From contig VEPF01000222.1 in NCBI GenBank assembly GCA_012027055.1, positions 1 through 7,460 on the forward strand: a stretch of DNA of 7,460 nucleotides, in the 5' to 3' direction. The position numbers were made by a program, and so were the translations under genes. The notes under the pieces are model-generated. The model did no database searches. It saw nothing but the letters and a program-made list of their open reading frames with translations, and was not told the origin of the DNA. Below, in pieces: positions 1 through 7,460 of the stretch. Numbering within the stretch: position 1 is the stretch's first letter; each line of letters starts with the position of its first letter. The stretch comes from Gemmatimonadota bacterium. Lineage in GTDB: Bacteria > Gemmatimonadota > Gemmatimonadetes > Longimicrobiales > RSA9.

Positions 1-1023
1 CGCGGCGCCGGAGTCGAACGCGGCCAGCAGCCGGGTGGCCGGGGCCGCCGCGCCCAGCGCGGTCGTGGCGCGCGCCGAGAGCGTGGTGTCCAGGCCCTGG
101 AAGATGCCGTGCTCCGGCCGCCTGAGCGGCACGCCGCGCGTGTCCACCAGGTTGACGCCGGAGAAGCGCGGCCCAGCCGGCAGGGCCCGGCCCACGCTCT
201 GGGACTGGTGGCGGCCGCGGCTGATGACCGCGATCTCGGCGTACGACCTGCCCAGCAGCGGGTCGATCTCCCCCGTGGCGTAGCGCGTGCTCGTCGAGTC
301 CTGCCGGAAGAAGCCGCCTTCGTAGAGCTTCCGCGCCTGCCAGGGCACGAGCCCGGCCCGGCCCTGCTCCGGGAAGCGGTTCGGATCTGCTGCCGCGGCA
401 AAGCCTTCCTTCGCTATGATCCCCGCGGCCTGGTGCTGGCCGTGGCCGTCGCGCGCCGTCCCGCCGAACACCGACACGATCACGTCCGGACGGAACCGGC
501 GGATGCTGCGCACCACGTCCGCCAGCATACTGTCCCGCGGCCAATGCTGGAACGCTTCCTCCGCGCTCTTCGAGAAACCGTAGTCGTACTCGCGCCCGAA
601 GAACTGCAACGCGCCGTCCGCCCGCCGCGCGGCCAGCAGTTCCTCGGTGCGGATGATGCCCAGCGCCTCCTGGAAGTCCGGACCGATCGCGTTCTGCCCG
701 CCCTCGCCGCGCGTCAGCGAGAGATATGCGACGTCCACTCCCTCACCCAGCGCGAGCCGCGCCAGCAGCTGCGTGTCCTCATCGTCCGGGTGCGCCGCGA
801 TCAGCAGCACGCGGCCGGTTGGACCAAGGCGGCGCAGCGCCAGGCCGAGCGCGGCCGCGCCCTGGTACTCGGTCGCCGGGACCAGGATCGCATCAGCCGC
901 CGGCGCGAGTGCGGCAGCGGTGCGGGTCTGCGTCTGCGTCTGCGTTTGCGCGGCAGCAGGCGCGCCCGACGCGACGAGCAACGCCAGCGCCAGGGCTGGC
1001 GCGCGGGTTTTCGAGGCAGTCAT
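1..1023 (-). CDS. PIG-L/LmbE-family zinc deacetylase, exported (C-terminus cut by window edge)
   Basis: The reading frame is open from an ATG at 1023-1021 to the window edge, giving 341 residues with no stop, so the C-terminus is missing. Residues 1-25 look like a Sec signal peptide: a basic start (K5, R7), a hydrophobic run rich in Ala and Leu, and a small-residue site near APAAAQ. A short Gln-Thr repeat follows. The catalytic fold shows AHPDDE at 77-82 (H78, D80 and D81 in the zinc/catalytic motif) and the second zinc motif GHGQH at 193-197. Family members hydrolyse N-acetyl groups on sugars such as GlcNAc derivatives. The substrate here cannot be told. The sequence continues well beyond the roughly 250-residue core, which suits the long multi-domain exported PIG-L proteins of Gemmatimonadota and Acidobacteria (inference). 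No Shine-Dalgarno lies before the ATG, and the promoter-like box upstream suggests a leaderless mRNA. The gene diverges from the nicotinamidase gene. Confidence 0.92.
   Translation of the reverse strand, partial: MTASKTRAPALALALLVASGAPAAAQTQTQTQTRTAAALAPAADAILVPATEYQGAAALGLALRRLGPTGRVLLIAAHPDDEDTQLLARLALGEGVDVAYLSLTRGEGGQNAIGPDFQEALGIIRTEELLAARRADGALQFFGREYDYGFSKSAEEAFQHWPRDSMLADVVRSIRRFRPDVIVSVFGGTARDGHGQHQAAGIIAKEGFAAAADPNRFPEQGRAGLVPWQARKLYEGGFFRQDSTSTRYATGEIDPLLGRSYAEIAVISRGRHQSQSVGRALPAGPRFSGVNLVDTRGVPLRRPEHGIFQGLDTTLSARATTALGAAAPATRLLAAFDSGAA
926..949. repeat. Hexanucleotide microsatellite inside the deacetylase gene
   Basis: Three perfect tandem copies of GTCTGC plus a fourth with one mismatch (GTTTGC) run through this stretch. 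On the minus strand they encode four Gln-Thr dipeptides just after the predicted signal-peptide cleavage site of the deacetylase. The unit is six bases, so copy-number change would lengthen or shorten the linker without a frameshift. Confidence 0.85.
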
Positions 1024-1030
1024 GGCGCGC

Positions 1031-1058
1031 AAGTTAGAGCCGTGCCCCCGCCACGCAA
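1031..1058 (-). promoter_or_regulatory. Putative promoter of the deacetylase gene (leaderless arrangement)
   Basis: On the minus strand TTGCGT (1058-1053) lies 16 nt before TAACTT (1036-1031), resembling sigma-70 -35 and -10 boxes. The -10-like box fits the TANNNT pattern and ends 7 nt before the ATG at 1023. Transcription would then begin at or next to the start codon. This agrees with the lack of any ribosome binding site. It is a visual match to short consensus boxes in GC-rich DNA, so it is tentative. Confidence 0.35.
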
Positions 1059-1069
1059 GCCGCGCCGGC

Positions 1070-1098
1070 TGCAGGCCAGGGGCCGGGCCCGCTATCTT
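1070..1098 (+). promoter_or_regulatory. Putative promoter of the nicotinamidase gene
   Basis: TATCTT at 1093-1098 is a 4-of-6 match to the -10 consensus in an otherwise very GC-rich gap. The hexamer 17 nt upstream (TGCAGG, 1070-1075) is a poor -35 box. The start of transcription would fall near 1105, leaving a short leader that includes the ribosome binding site at 1116-1120. This is a weak call. Confidence 0.3.
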
Positions 1099-1115
1099 CA
1101 GCAGTGGTCGCGAAC

Positions 1116-1120
1116 GGAGG
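1116..1120 (+). promoter_or_regulatory. Ribosome binding site fixing the nicotinamidase start
   Basis: GGAGG lies 9 nt before the ATG at 1130. It selects this start over the long open extension that reaches back to 647, which overlaps the deacetylase gene and has no conserved content. Confidence 0.7.
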
Positions 1121-1129
1121 TGGCGGCAC

Positions 1130-1789
1130 ATGGCAGGTGACCCGGTCGGCCCGGCGGGCGCGCACGCCGCGCTGCTGGTGGTGGACATGCAGCCCGACTT
1201 CATGCCGGGCGGTGCGCTCGCGGTCGCGGAGGGCGACCTCATCCTGGCGCCGATCGCCGCGCTGCTCCGGCGCGGCCGCTTCGCGGTGTGCGTAGCCACG
1301 CAGGACTGGCACCCGTCCGGGCACGTCTCCTTCGCGAGCAGCCACCCGGGACACCGGCCGTTCGATGTGGTCGAGCTTTACGGCCACGAGCAGGTGCTGT
1401 GGCCGGACCACTGCGTCCAGGGCACGCCCGGCGCCGTGCTCCACGCCGACCTGCCGCGCGAACCCTTCGCGCTCATCGTGCGTAAGGGCGCCGACCCGCG
1501 CACGGACTCCTACAGCACCTTCCGCAACAACTGGAACGCGCTGGGGGAGCGGCTCGCGCTGGGGCTGGCGGGCTTCCTCCGGGAACGGGGCGTACGCGAC
1601 GTTTACCTGTGCGGTCTTGCGCGCGACTACTGCGTCAAGTGGAGCGCCGAAGACGCCGCCGCCGCCGGCTTCCGCGTGACGGTGCTGTGGGACCTGACCC
1701 GGCCCGTGGACCCTCGCTCGGATGCGGACGTGCGCCGGGACCTCGAGCGCGTCGGGGTGCGCATCATCGACTCGGCGGAACTCGCGTAG
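1130..1789 (+). CDS. pncA: Nicotinamidase (isochorismatase superfamily)
   Basis: This 219-residue protein, close to the usual size for bacterial PncA, should hydrolyse nicotinamide to nicotinate and ammonia in the cytoplasm for NAD salvage. The catalytic triad is visible: D19 in LVVDMQPDF, K119 in IVRKGAD and C168 in GLARDYCVKW. The metal site is the DWHPSGH stretch (D59, H61, H65). The motif WPDHCVQGTPGA at 91-102 is typical of nicotinamidases rather than general cysteine hydrolases. No signal peptide is seen. The start is set by GGAGG at 1116-1120, and the gene ends with TAG. It is divergent from the deacetylase and followed after 136 nt by the TPR gene. No other NAD-pathway gene is in the window. 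Another amidohydrolase of the same superfamily is possible but less likely given the full motif set. Confidence 0.93.
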   Translation: MAGDPVGPAGAHAALLVVDMQPDFMPGGALAVAEGDLILAPIAALLRRGRFAVCVATQDWHPSGHVSFASSHPGHRPFDVVELYGHEQVLWPDHCVQGTPGAVLHADLPREPFALIVRKGADPRTDSYSTFRNNWNALGERLALGLAGFLRERGVRDVYLCGLARDYCVKWSAEDAAAAGFRVTVLWDLTRPVDPRSDADVRRDLERVGVRIIDSAELA

Positions 1790-1804
1790 CTGCCGCGGGC
1801 AACC

Positions 1805-1834
1805 CGGCGGCCGTCCGCCGCCGGCCAGGCCGGC
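1805..1834. repeat. GC-rich dyads between nicotinamidase and TPR genes
   Basis: Two adjacent inverted repeats follow the nicotinamidase stop. CGGCGG (1805-1810) can pair with CCGCCG (1815-1820) around a 4-nt loop. GCCGGCC (1820-1826) mirrors GGCCGGC (1828-1834). They could form RNA hairpins, but no T-tract follows, so they do not qualify as a normal intrinsic terminator. Such dyads also arise by chance at this base composition. Confidence 0.35.
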
Positions 1835-1910
1835 CCGGCCGCCATTGCGACACCCGGAGCCGCGCCTCATCCTTGATCTGGCGCTGGTGATGGACAGCGC
1901 TTCCTCTGCC

Positions 1911-1915
1911 GGGAG
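1911..1915 (+). promoter_or_regulatory. Ribosome binding site for the TPR protein
   Basis: GGGAG sits 10 nt before the ATG at 1926 and favours that start over the in-frame ATG at 1890, which has no such site. The family resemblance also begins at 1926, with MSRLSQF. Confidence 0.55.
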
Positions 1916-1925
1916 CCTCGCCGTC

Positions 1926-4196
1926 ATGTCCCGTCTCAGTCAATTCGTCACCGAAATCCACCGGCGCTCGCTCTGGCAGGTGCTCGGCATCTACCTGGCC
2001 GGCTCGTGGGTGGCCTACCAGCTGACCCTCGGACTCGTCGAGGGCCTCGGGCTCCCCGACTGGGTACCGCCGTTCGCCATCGTCCTGTTCATCGTATTCC
2101 TGCCCGTGGTACTGGCGACCGCGTTCGTGCAGGAAGGGCTCCCGGGCGCGGCCGATGCCCGAGGCGCCGTCCCGCTCTACCGGCATCCCCCGCCCGGTCC
2201 GGTCGAACGCGTTCTGCGCCGCCACCCGCTGACGTGGCATCGCGCCATCACCGCGGGTGTGCTCGCGTTCGCGGTGCTGGGCCTGGGCGTCACCGGGTTC
2301 ATGGGCATGCGCGCGATCGGCTTCGGCCCGTTCGGCACGCCCGTCACCCGCGGAGAGCTCGGCGAGCGCGGCGTGCTGGTGGCGGACTTCGAGCCGATCA
2401 CCGGTGACTCGCTGCTCGCGCGCGTGGTCGCGGAAGCCATCCGGGTGGACCTCTCGCAGTCGCCGGTGCTGCACGCCGTCGACCGCACGCGCGTGGGTTA
2501 CGCGCTCGAGCGCATGACCCGCCCGGCCGACACCCGGATCAGTGGTGAGGTGGCGCGCGAGGTCGCCGTCAGACTCGGCCTGGGCGCTTTGATCGAAGGC
2601 GACGTCGGCCGCGCCGGCTCCGGATACATCCTGAGCGCCCGGCTCGTGAGCGCGGATTCCGGGCGTGTCCTGGTCGCCGTTCGCGCATCGGCGCGGGACT
2701 CCTCGGATCTGCTTCCCGCCGTGGACCAGCTCTCCGCCCGGCTACGCGAGCGCGCCGGGGAGTCGCTCCGGACGATCCGCGACAGCGCCCCCCTCACGCA
2801 GGTCACCACTTCATCCCTGCCCGCCCTGCGGTCGTACCTGCACGCACGCGAACTGGTCTACGCCGGTGACGTGGACGGGGCGCTCCAGTCCTTCCGTGGC
2901 GCGCTCGCGCTCGATTCGCAATTCGCCGCCGCGCATCGCGCCATCGGCACCATCTACCGCAACGCGGGCCGGCGCACCGACAGCATGCTATACCATCTGC
3001 GCGCCGCCGTGCGCCAGGAGGCGAGGCTCACCGAATGGGAGCAACACCACACGCGCGGCATGCTGTACACCGCCACCGGCCGGATCCCCGAGGCGATCGC
3101 CGAATACCAGCGTGCGCTGGCGCTCGACTCGCTCGATGCCCAGGCGCTGGTCAACCTGGGTGTCGCGTACTCCCTGCTCAACGACAATGCCCGCGTGGAG
3201 GAATACAGCCGCCGCGCGCTGGCGATCGGCTTCCGCTCCCTGAGCACTACCTACTGGAACCTGGAATGCGCGCAACTCAACCAGCGCGATTTCGCGGGCG
3301 CACATACCACCATCGCGGACGCTGCCAGGGAGCATCACGGCTCGCCGACCCTCACCCACATGCGCTTGCGGCTCGCGCTCGCGGAGGGGGACTTCGCGGG
3401 CGCCGAGCAGGTTCTCGATTCGGTCGCGTCGAGTGACTTGGACACGCCGCGGCGCCTGTACCAGTTGCTGCGCGGGCACCCCGAGCGGGCGATCGCTCCA
3501 TCCGATGGCCCAGCCGATCCGGTGGGCCGCGCACGTGGCGAACTGCTGCGCGCCTATGCCGAGCTTTGGGTCGAACGCCGGCCGCAAGCGGCCGTGCGCC
3601 GGCTGAAGGCCGCCATGTGGCTGCCCGCGCTCGACAGCGTACCGGCCAACGACCGTCCCGACCCGTACGCCGCCCTCGTGCTCGCCGCGGCCGGCGAGCC
3701 CCGCCTGGCCCGGCAGCTGATCGAGCGCTACGAGGCCGGCGTCCCGGCGGAGCTGCGGCCCTGGCACACCGCGGCGTTGCTGGCGGCGAAAGGTTTCGTG
3801 TACCTGGCCGAAGGCAGGCCCGATTCCGCCGTCGCTGCGCTCACGGATGCGCAGCAGCATGCCTTCTGCCTCGCCTGCCTGCAGGCACTGCGAGCCCAGG
3901 TGCTGGAAGCGGCGGGGCAGTCGGACTCGGCGGTTGCCGCCTACGAGCGCTACCTGGACACCGGCTGGGATGACCGGCACAGCGTGTTCCCGAACCTGCT
4001 GCCCTACGTCCCGTCCCTCGCGCCGCTGGCGCACGAACGCGCCGCCGCGCTCCGGGAGCAGCTCGGCGCGCCCGAGAAGGCGCGCGCCCACTACGCGAGC
4101 TTCGTGGCCCTCTGGGAGCATGCCGAGCCCGACCTGCAGCCGCGCGTCGAGTCCGCGCGCCGCCGCCTGGCCCGGCCGCCGGCCGTGCCGCGCTGA
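1926..4196 (+). CDS. Membrane-anchored TPR protein with FlgO/TolB-N-like domain
   Basis: This 756-residue protein has two hydrophobic helices near residues 16-37 and 48-69, a linker, and a third at about 107-128. Residues 144-285 resemble the FlgO/TolB-N-like module found before TPRs in bacterial signalling proteins: a VLVADFEPITGDSL strand-turn, then REVAVRLGLGALIEGDV and ARLVSADSGRVLVAV. Helical TPR units follow, clearest at about 300-333, 334-367, 372-402, 405-437 and 441-474, and again at 616-640 and 649-677. The layout matches the back half of Ser/Thr kinase-TPR proteins of Gemmatimonadota, but there is no kinase domain: the membrane module takes its place. It is probably a scaffold for protein contacts. 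Its partners are unknown. An alternative start at 1890 would add 12 residues. It follows the nicotinamidase gene on the same strand, but a shared function is not evident. Confidence 0.88.
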   Translation: MSRLSQFVTEIHRRSLWQVLGIYLAGSWVAYQLTLGLVEGLGLPDWVPPFAIVLFIVFLPVVLATAFVQEGLPGAADARGAVPLYRHPPPGPVERVLRRHPLTWHRAITAGVLAFAVLGLGVTGFMGMRAIGFGPFGTPVTRGELGERGVLVADFEPITGDSLLARVVAEAIRVDLSQSPVLHAVDRTRVGYALERMTRPADTRISGEVAREVAVRLGLGALIEGDVGRAGSGYILSARLVSADSGRVLVAVRASARDSSDLLPAVDQLSARLRERAGESLRTIRDSAPLTQVTTSSLPALRSYLHARELVYAGDVDGALQSFRGALALDSQFAAAHRAIGTIYRNAGRRTDSMLYHLRAAVRQEARLTEWEQHHTRGMLYTATGRIPEAIAEYQRALALDSLDAQALVNLGVAYSLLNDNARVEEYSRRALAIGFRSLSTTYWNLECAQLNQRDFAGAHTTIADAAREHHGSPTLTHMRLRLALAEGDFAGAEQVLDSVASSDLDTPRRLYQLLRGHPERAIAPSDGPADPVGRARGELLRAYAELWVERRPQAAVRRLKAAMWLPALDSVPANDRPDPYAALVLAAAGEPRLARQLIERYEAGVPAELRPWHTAALLAAKGFVYLAEGRPDSAVAALTDAQQHAFCLACLQALRAQVLEAAGQSDSAVAAYERYLDTGWDDRHSVFPNLLPYVPSLAPLAHERAAALREQLGAPEKARAHYASFVALWEHAEPDLQPRVESARRRLARPPAVPR

Positions 4197-4202
4197 TTGG
4201 AG

Positions 4203-4228
4203 CCCCTCGACCCTTCCCCCTTCCCCCC
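4203..4228 (-). other. Putative G-quadruplex motif (minus strand)
   Basis: Read on the minus strand, this stretch has four guanine runs of 6, 5, 3 and 4 bases separated by AA, AA and TCGA. That satisfies the usual G3+N1-7 pattern with short loops. On the plus strand it appears as C-runs within a pyrimidine tract (4211-4232). It begins 7 nt after the TPR stop and lies on the template strand for the rightward genes. Folding is inferred from pattern only. Confidence 0.55.
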
Positions 4229-4259
4229 TCTTGGCGCCTGGCCCCTGGCTCCGCCCGCC

Positions 4260-4288
4260 TTGACGTCCTCGCGCCCACCCGGCACACT
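4260..4288 (+). promoter_or_regulatory. Putative promoter of the sulfatase-maturase operon
   Basis: TTGACG (4260-4265) is a 5-of-6 match to the -35 consensus. CACACT (4283-4288) lies 17 nt later as a weak, 3-of-6, -10 box. The predicted transcription start falls about 7 nt on, at the GTG start codon (4295). No Shine-Dalgarno is present, so a leaderless mRNA is plausible. The weak -10 keeps the confidence low. Confidence 0.35.
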
Positions 4289-4294
4289 AGCCCG

Positions 4295-5557
<1,263 letters not shown>

Positions 5558-5562
5558 CCGCC

Positions 5563-7062
5563 ATGGTTGACATTCCCCGTCGTGCTGTCCTCGGCGCCCT
5601 CGGCGGTCTCATCGGCGCCGGCTGCGTCTCCCGAGCCCTGGAATTCGCGCGGCCGGAGCACTCCGTCCCGAACATCATCCTCGTACTTGCCGATGACCTC
5701 GGCTACGCGGACCTCTCCTGCTACGGCCAGACCCGGTTCGCGACCCCGAACATCGATCGGCTGGCCGCGGAAGGCGTCCGGTGCACGGCGCATTACGCCG
5801 GCAGCCCCGTGTGCGCACCCTCGCGCTGCGCGCTCCTCACCGGGCTGCACACCGGGCACGCCTACATCCGCGCCAACGATGAGCTGCCCGAGCGAGGCGA
5901 CGTGTGGAACGATCCTGCGCTCGAGGGGCAGCGCCCGCTGGCCGCTGGCATGCCCACGATCGCGACCACGCTGCAGGATGCCGGCTACCACACCGCACTG
6001 ATCGGCAAGTGGGGGCTGGGCGGGCCCGGCAGCGAGGGCGAGCCCGGGCGGCACGGCTTCGATTACGCGCTCGGCTACCTTTGCCAGCGGCAGGCGCACA
6101 ACCACTACCCGGACCACCTGTGGCGCAACGGGCGGCGAGTGCCGCTCGACAACCCCGTCATGCCAGCGCACCAACGGTTCCCGGCCGGCGCGGACCCGAA
6201 CGATGCGCGCGCCTACGACCGCTACCGCGGCCGTGAGTACGCGTTCGAGGTCATGCTGGAGGACGCGCTCTCCTGGATCCGCGCGCACCGCACGCGGCCT
6301 TTCTTCCTGCACTTCGCGCCCACCATCCCCCACGTGGCGCTGCAGGTGCCGGAAGATTCGCTGCGCCGGTTCCTGGGCCGGTACCCGGAGCAGCCCTACC
6401 TCGGCGACCGCGGCTACCTGCCGCACATCGCGCCGCGCGCCGCCTATGCGGCGATGATCGCACGCCTCGATGATGGCATCGGTCGGCTGATGCAGACCCT
6501 CGCGGACACCGGCCTGGACCGGCGCACGCTCGTCATCTTCACCAGCGACAACGGCGCCACCTTCACCACCGGTGGCTACGACGCGGCGTTCTTCGCCAGC
6601 AATGCGCCCTGGCGAGGGGCCAAGCAGGACCTCTACGAGGGCGGCATCCGGGTCCCGTTCATCGCGCGCTGGCCCGGCCGGGTGCCGCGCGGCCTGGTGC
6701 GCGCCGAACCGTGCGCGGCCTGGGACCTGGCCGCCACCTGCGCGGAGCTGGCCGGCGCGCCGCTTGCGGAGGACCGGGACGGGAGGTCGCTGCGGCCGCT
6801 GCTCGAGGGAGCCACGGCGTCGGCGCACCCGCCGCTATACTGGGAGTACGAAGGAATGCAGGCGGTGCGGGAGGGGGACTGGAAGGCCATCCGCAATGCC
6901 CGCCGCGACACGTTCGAGCTCTACGACCTCGCCTCGGACCCGGGCGAGCAGCAGGATCTCGCCGCGGCCAACGGACCGGTAGTCATGCGCATGCGGGAAC
7001 TCATGCGCGACCTGCGGACGGAATCCGTGCTGTTCCCGCTGCTGCGGGGCGCGCCCTCGTGA
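5563..7062 (+). CDS. Cys-type sulfatase with Tat-like/lipoprotein export signal
   Basis: This 499-residue protein hydrolyses sulfate esters. The class signature CAPSRCALLTG starts at C84, the residue oxidised to formylglycine, so it is a Cys-type enzyme fitting the upstream anSME. Other active-site residues are visible: metal ligands D44-D45 in ADDLGY and D329-N330 in TSDNG, K149 in GKWGLG, H257 in TIPHVAL and K354 in WRGAKQD. The C-terminus has the usual ELYDLASDPGEQQDLA segment. The N-terminus has a twin arginine (R6-R7, PRRAVLG), a hydrophobic run and C21 preceded by GAG, a poor lipobox. Tat export to the periplasm, perhaps with lipid anchoring, is likely. The substrate could be an aryl or carbohydrate sulfate and cannot be decided. 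The ATG lies 5 nt after the maturase stop without a clear Shine-Dalgarno, suggesting translational coupling. Earlier in-frame sequence overlaps the maturase gene and is not used. Confidence 0.95.
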   Translation: MVDIPRRAVLGALGGLIGAGCVSRALEFARPEHSVPNIILVLADDLGYADLSCYGQTRFATPNIDRLAAEGVRCTAHYAGSPVCAPSRCALLTGLHTGHAYIRANDELPERGDVWNDPALEGQRPLAAGMPTIATTLQDAGYHTALIGKWGLGGPGSEGEPGRHGFDYALGYLCQRQAHNHYPDHLWRNGRRVPLDNPVMPAHQRFPAGADPNDARAYDRYRGREYAFEVMLEDALSWIRAHRTRPFFLHFAPTIPHVALQVPEDSLRRFLGRYPEQPYLGDRGYLPHIAPRAAYAAMIARLDDGIGRLMQTLADTGLDRRTLVIFTSDNGATFTTGGYDAAFFASNAPWRGAKQDLYEGGIRVPFIARWPGRVPRGLVRAEPCAAWDLAATCAELAGAPLAEDRDGRSLRPLLEGATASAHPPLYWEYEGMQAVREGDWKAIRNARRDTFELYDLASDPGEQQDLAAANGPVVMRMRELMRDLRTESVLFPLLRGAPS

Positions 7063-7075
7063 GCCGGGCGCGCCC
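7047..7075. repeat. Paired GGGCGCGCCC palindromes at the sulfatase gene end
   Basis: The perfect 10-bp palindrome GGGCGCGCCC occurs at 7047-7056, within the last codons of the sulfatase gene, and again at 7066-7075, just after its TGA. The centres are 19 bp apart. The second copy lies in the 26-bp gap between convergent genes. No T-tract follows on either strand, so a standard terminator is not supported. It may be a chance product of GC-rich sequence. Confidence 0.5.
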
Positions 7076-7088
7076 GCGTTGGTGAGCA

Positions 7089-7460
7089 CTACTTCCCGGC
7101 CGATGGTGCCTGGCAGTTCCGCTCGTAGTCGAGGTCCAGGCTGTCATCGGTGAGGACGACGAAGTCTCCCTGCCCCTCGAGCTTCCGGTCGAAGGTACCG
7201 AAGTCCTTTGCCGTCTCCATTGAGACCACCAGCACCCGCGTGCCCGGGCGGTAGTTGCCGATCTGCTCCGGGATGCCGCGGTGATTGGCCACGTGGAAGC
7301 CGCCGACCGCGTGCAGCACCAGGGCTCCGGGATGCTTCGCCAGGAACGTAGTGATCGCGTTCGCCATGGACGCGTCCCACAGGATCTGCGCCTGCTAGCC
7401 GTTCTCCATGAAGGAAGCCATGTGTGCCGGGCGGGTGGCGGCCGGCGGCATCTGGCGCGG
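7089..7460 (-). pseudogene. ChaN-like (DUF399/Tiki superfamily) haem-binding-type protein, interrupted by in-frame TAG; 5' end beyond window
   Basis: From the right edge the minus-strand frame reads 21 residues ending MASFMENG, then TAG at 7397-7395, then continues in the same frame with QAQILWDASMANAITTFL to a TAG at 7091-7089. The downstream part resembles the C-terminal half of ChaN-like proteins: AQ-LWD-SMA, then HPGALVLHAVGGFHVANH and YRPGTRVLVVS, ending near DFVVLTDDSL. Characterised ChaN is an iron-regulated, haem-binding lipoprotein. Similarity appears to run on both sides of the TAG, so the interruption looks like a nonsense change (for example TAC to TAG, inference) or a sequencing error. 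A restart at the ATG at 7367 would give only 92 residues and lose the domain core, so a functional short gene is unlikely. It is convergent with the sulfatase gene. The N-terminus and signal peptide lie outside the window. Confidence 0.65.

Noticed and set aside
647..1129. Long N-terminal extension of the nicotinamidase frame
   Set aside because: It is low-complexity sequence overlapping the deacetylase gene. The GGAGG site and family length place the start at 1130.
109..1140. 343-codon plus-strand open frame opposite the deacetylase gene
   Set aside because: It is Arg/Ala/Pro-rich with no recognisable domain and lies antisense to a frame carrying a signal peptide and both PIG-L zinc motifs. 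It is a shadow typical of GC-rich DNA.
1805..1834. Intrinsic terminator after the nicotinamidase gene
   Set aside because: Hairpin-capable dyads exist, but no T-tract follows. Kept only as a repeat.
1034..1927. 297-codon minus-strand open frame opposite the nicotinamidase gene
   Set aside because: No known motifs; it is fully antisense to a gene with complete catalytic residues.
2988..4121. 377-codon minus-strand open frame opposite the TPR gene
   Set aside because: Biased Arg/Gly/Val composition and no domain pattern; it mirrors the TPR coding frame.
7089..7397. TAG read as a sense codon throughout this genome
   Set aside because: TAG ends the ChaN-like frame at 7091-7089 and the nicotinamidase gene at 1787-1789 at the expected C-termini, so general recoding does not fit.

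Overview
The window is very GC-rich DNA with dense coding and short intergenic gaps. It holds six genes: two partial genes at the edges, both on the minus strand, and four complete plus-strand genes between them. The predicted envelope proteins, and the characteristic N-terminus of the TPR protein (a membrane module built around WQVLGIYLAGSW and GLPDWVPPF, followed by a FlgO/TolB-N-like domain), point to a Gemmatimonadota-type bacterium. That assignment rests on remembered family resemblance, not on a search.

Layout. (1) Positions 1-1023, minus: the N-terminal 341 residues of an exported PIG-L/LmbE-type zinc deacetylase, cut by the left edge. (2) A 106-bp divergent intergenic region with promoter-like elements for both directions. 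(3) 1130-1789, plus: a nicotinamidase (PncA-type) with all catalytic and metal-binding residues. (4) 1926-4196, plus: a membrane-anchored protein with three N-terminal helices, a FlgO/TolB-N-like domain and a long TPR region. (5) 4295-5557 and 5563-7062, plus, 5 nt apart: a radical-SAM anaerobic sulfatase-maturating enzyme (anSME) and a Cys-type sulfatase that is its obvious substrate. (6) 7089-7460, minus, convergent: the C-terminal part of a ChaN-like (DUF399, Tiki superfamily) haem-binding-type protein, interrupted by an in-frame TAG and cut by the right edge.

How they work together. Only the anSME-sulfatase pair forms a clear functional unit. The maturase should oxidise the active-site Cys84 of the sulfatase to formylglycine in the cytoplasm. 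The sulfatase carries a Tat-like, possibly lipoprotein, export signal. The maturase has a C-terminal SEC-C zinc motif, which is the least ordinary domain feature here. The other genes look like independent housekeeping or accessory genes.

Points for a second look are the SEC-C tail on the maturase, the in-frame amber codon in the ChaN-like gene, promoter/start geometry suggesting leaderless mRNAs for the deacetylase and the maturase, a G-quadruplex-type motif between the TPR and maturase genes, and paired GGGCGCGCCC palindromes at the end of the sulfatase gene. I found no tRNA, rRNA, CRISPR array, insertion sequence or convincing intrinsic terminator, and nothing that supports a wholly new system.
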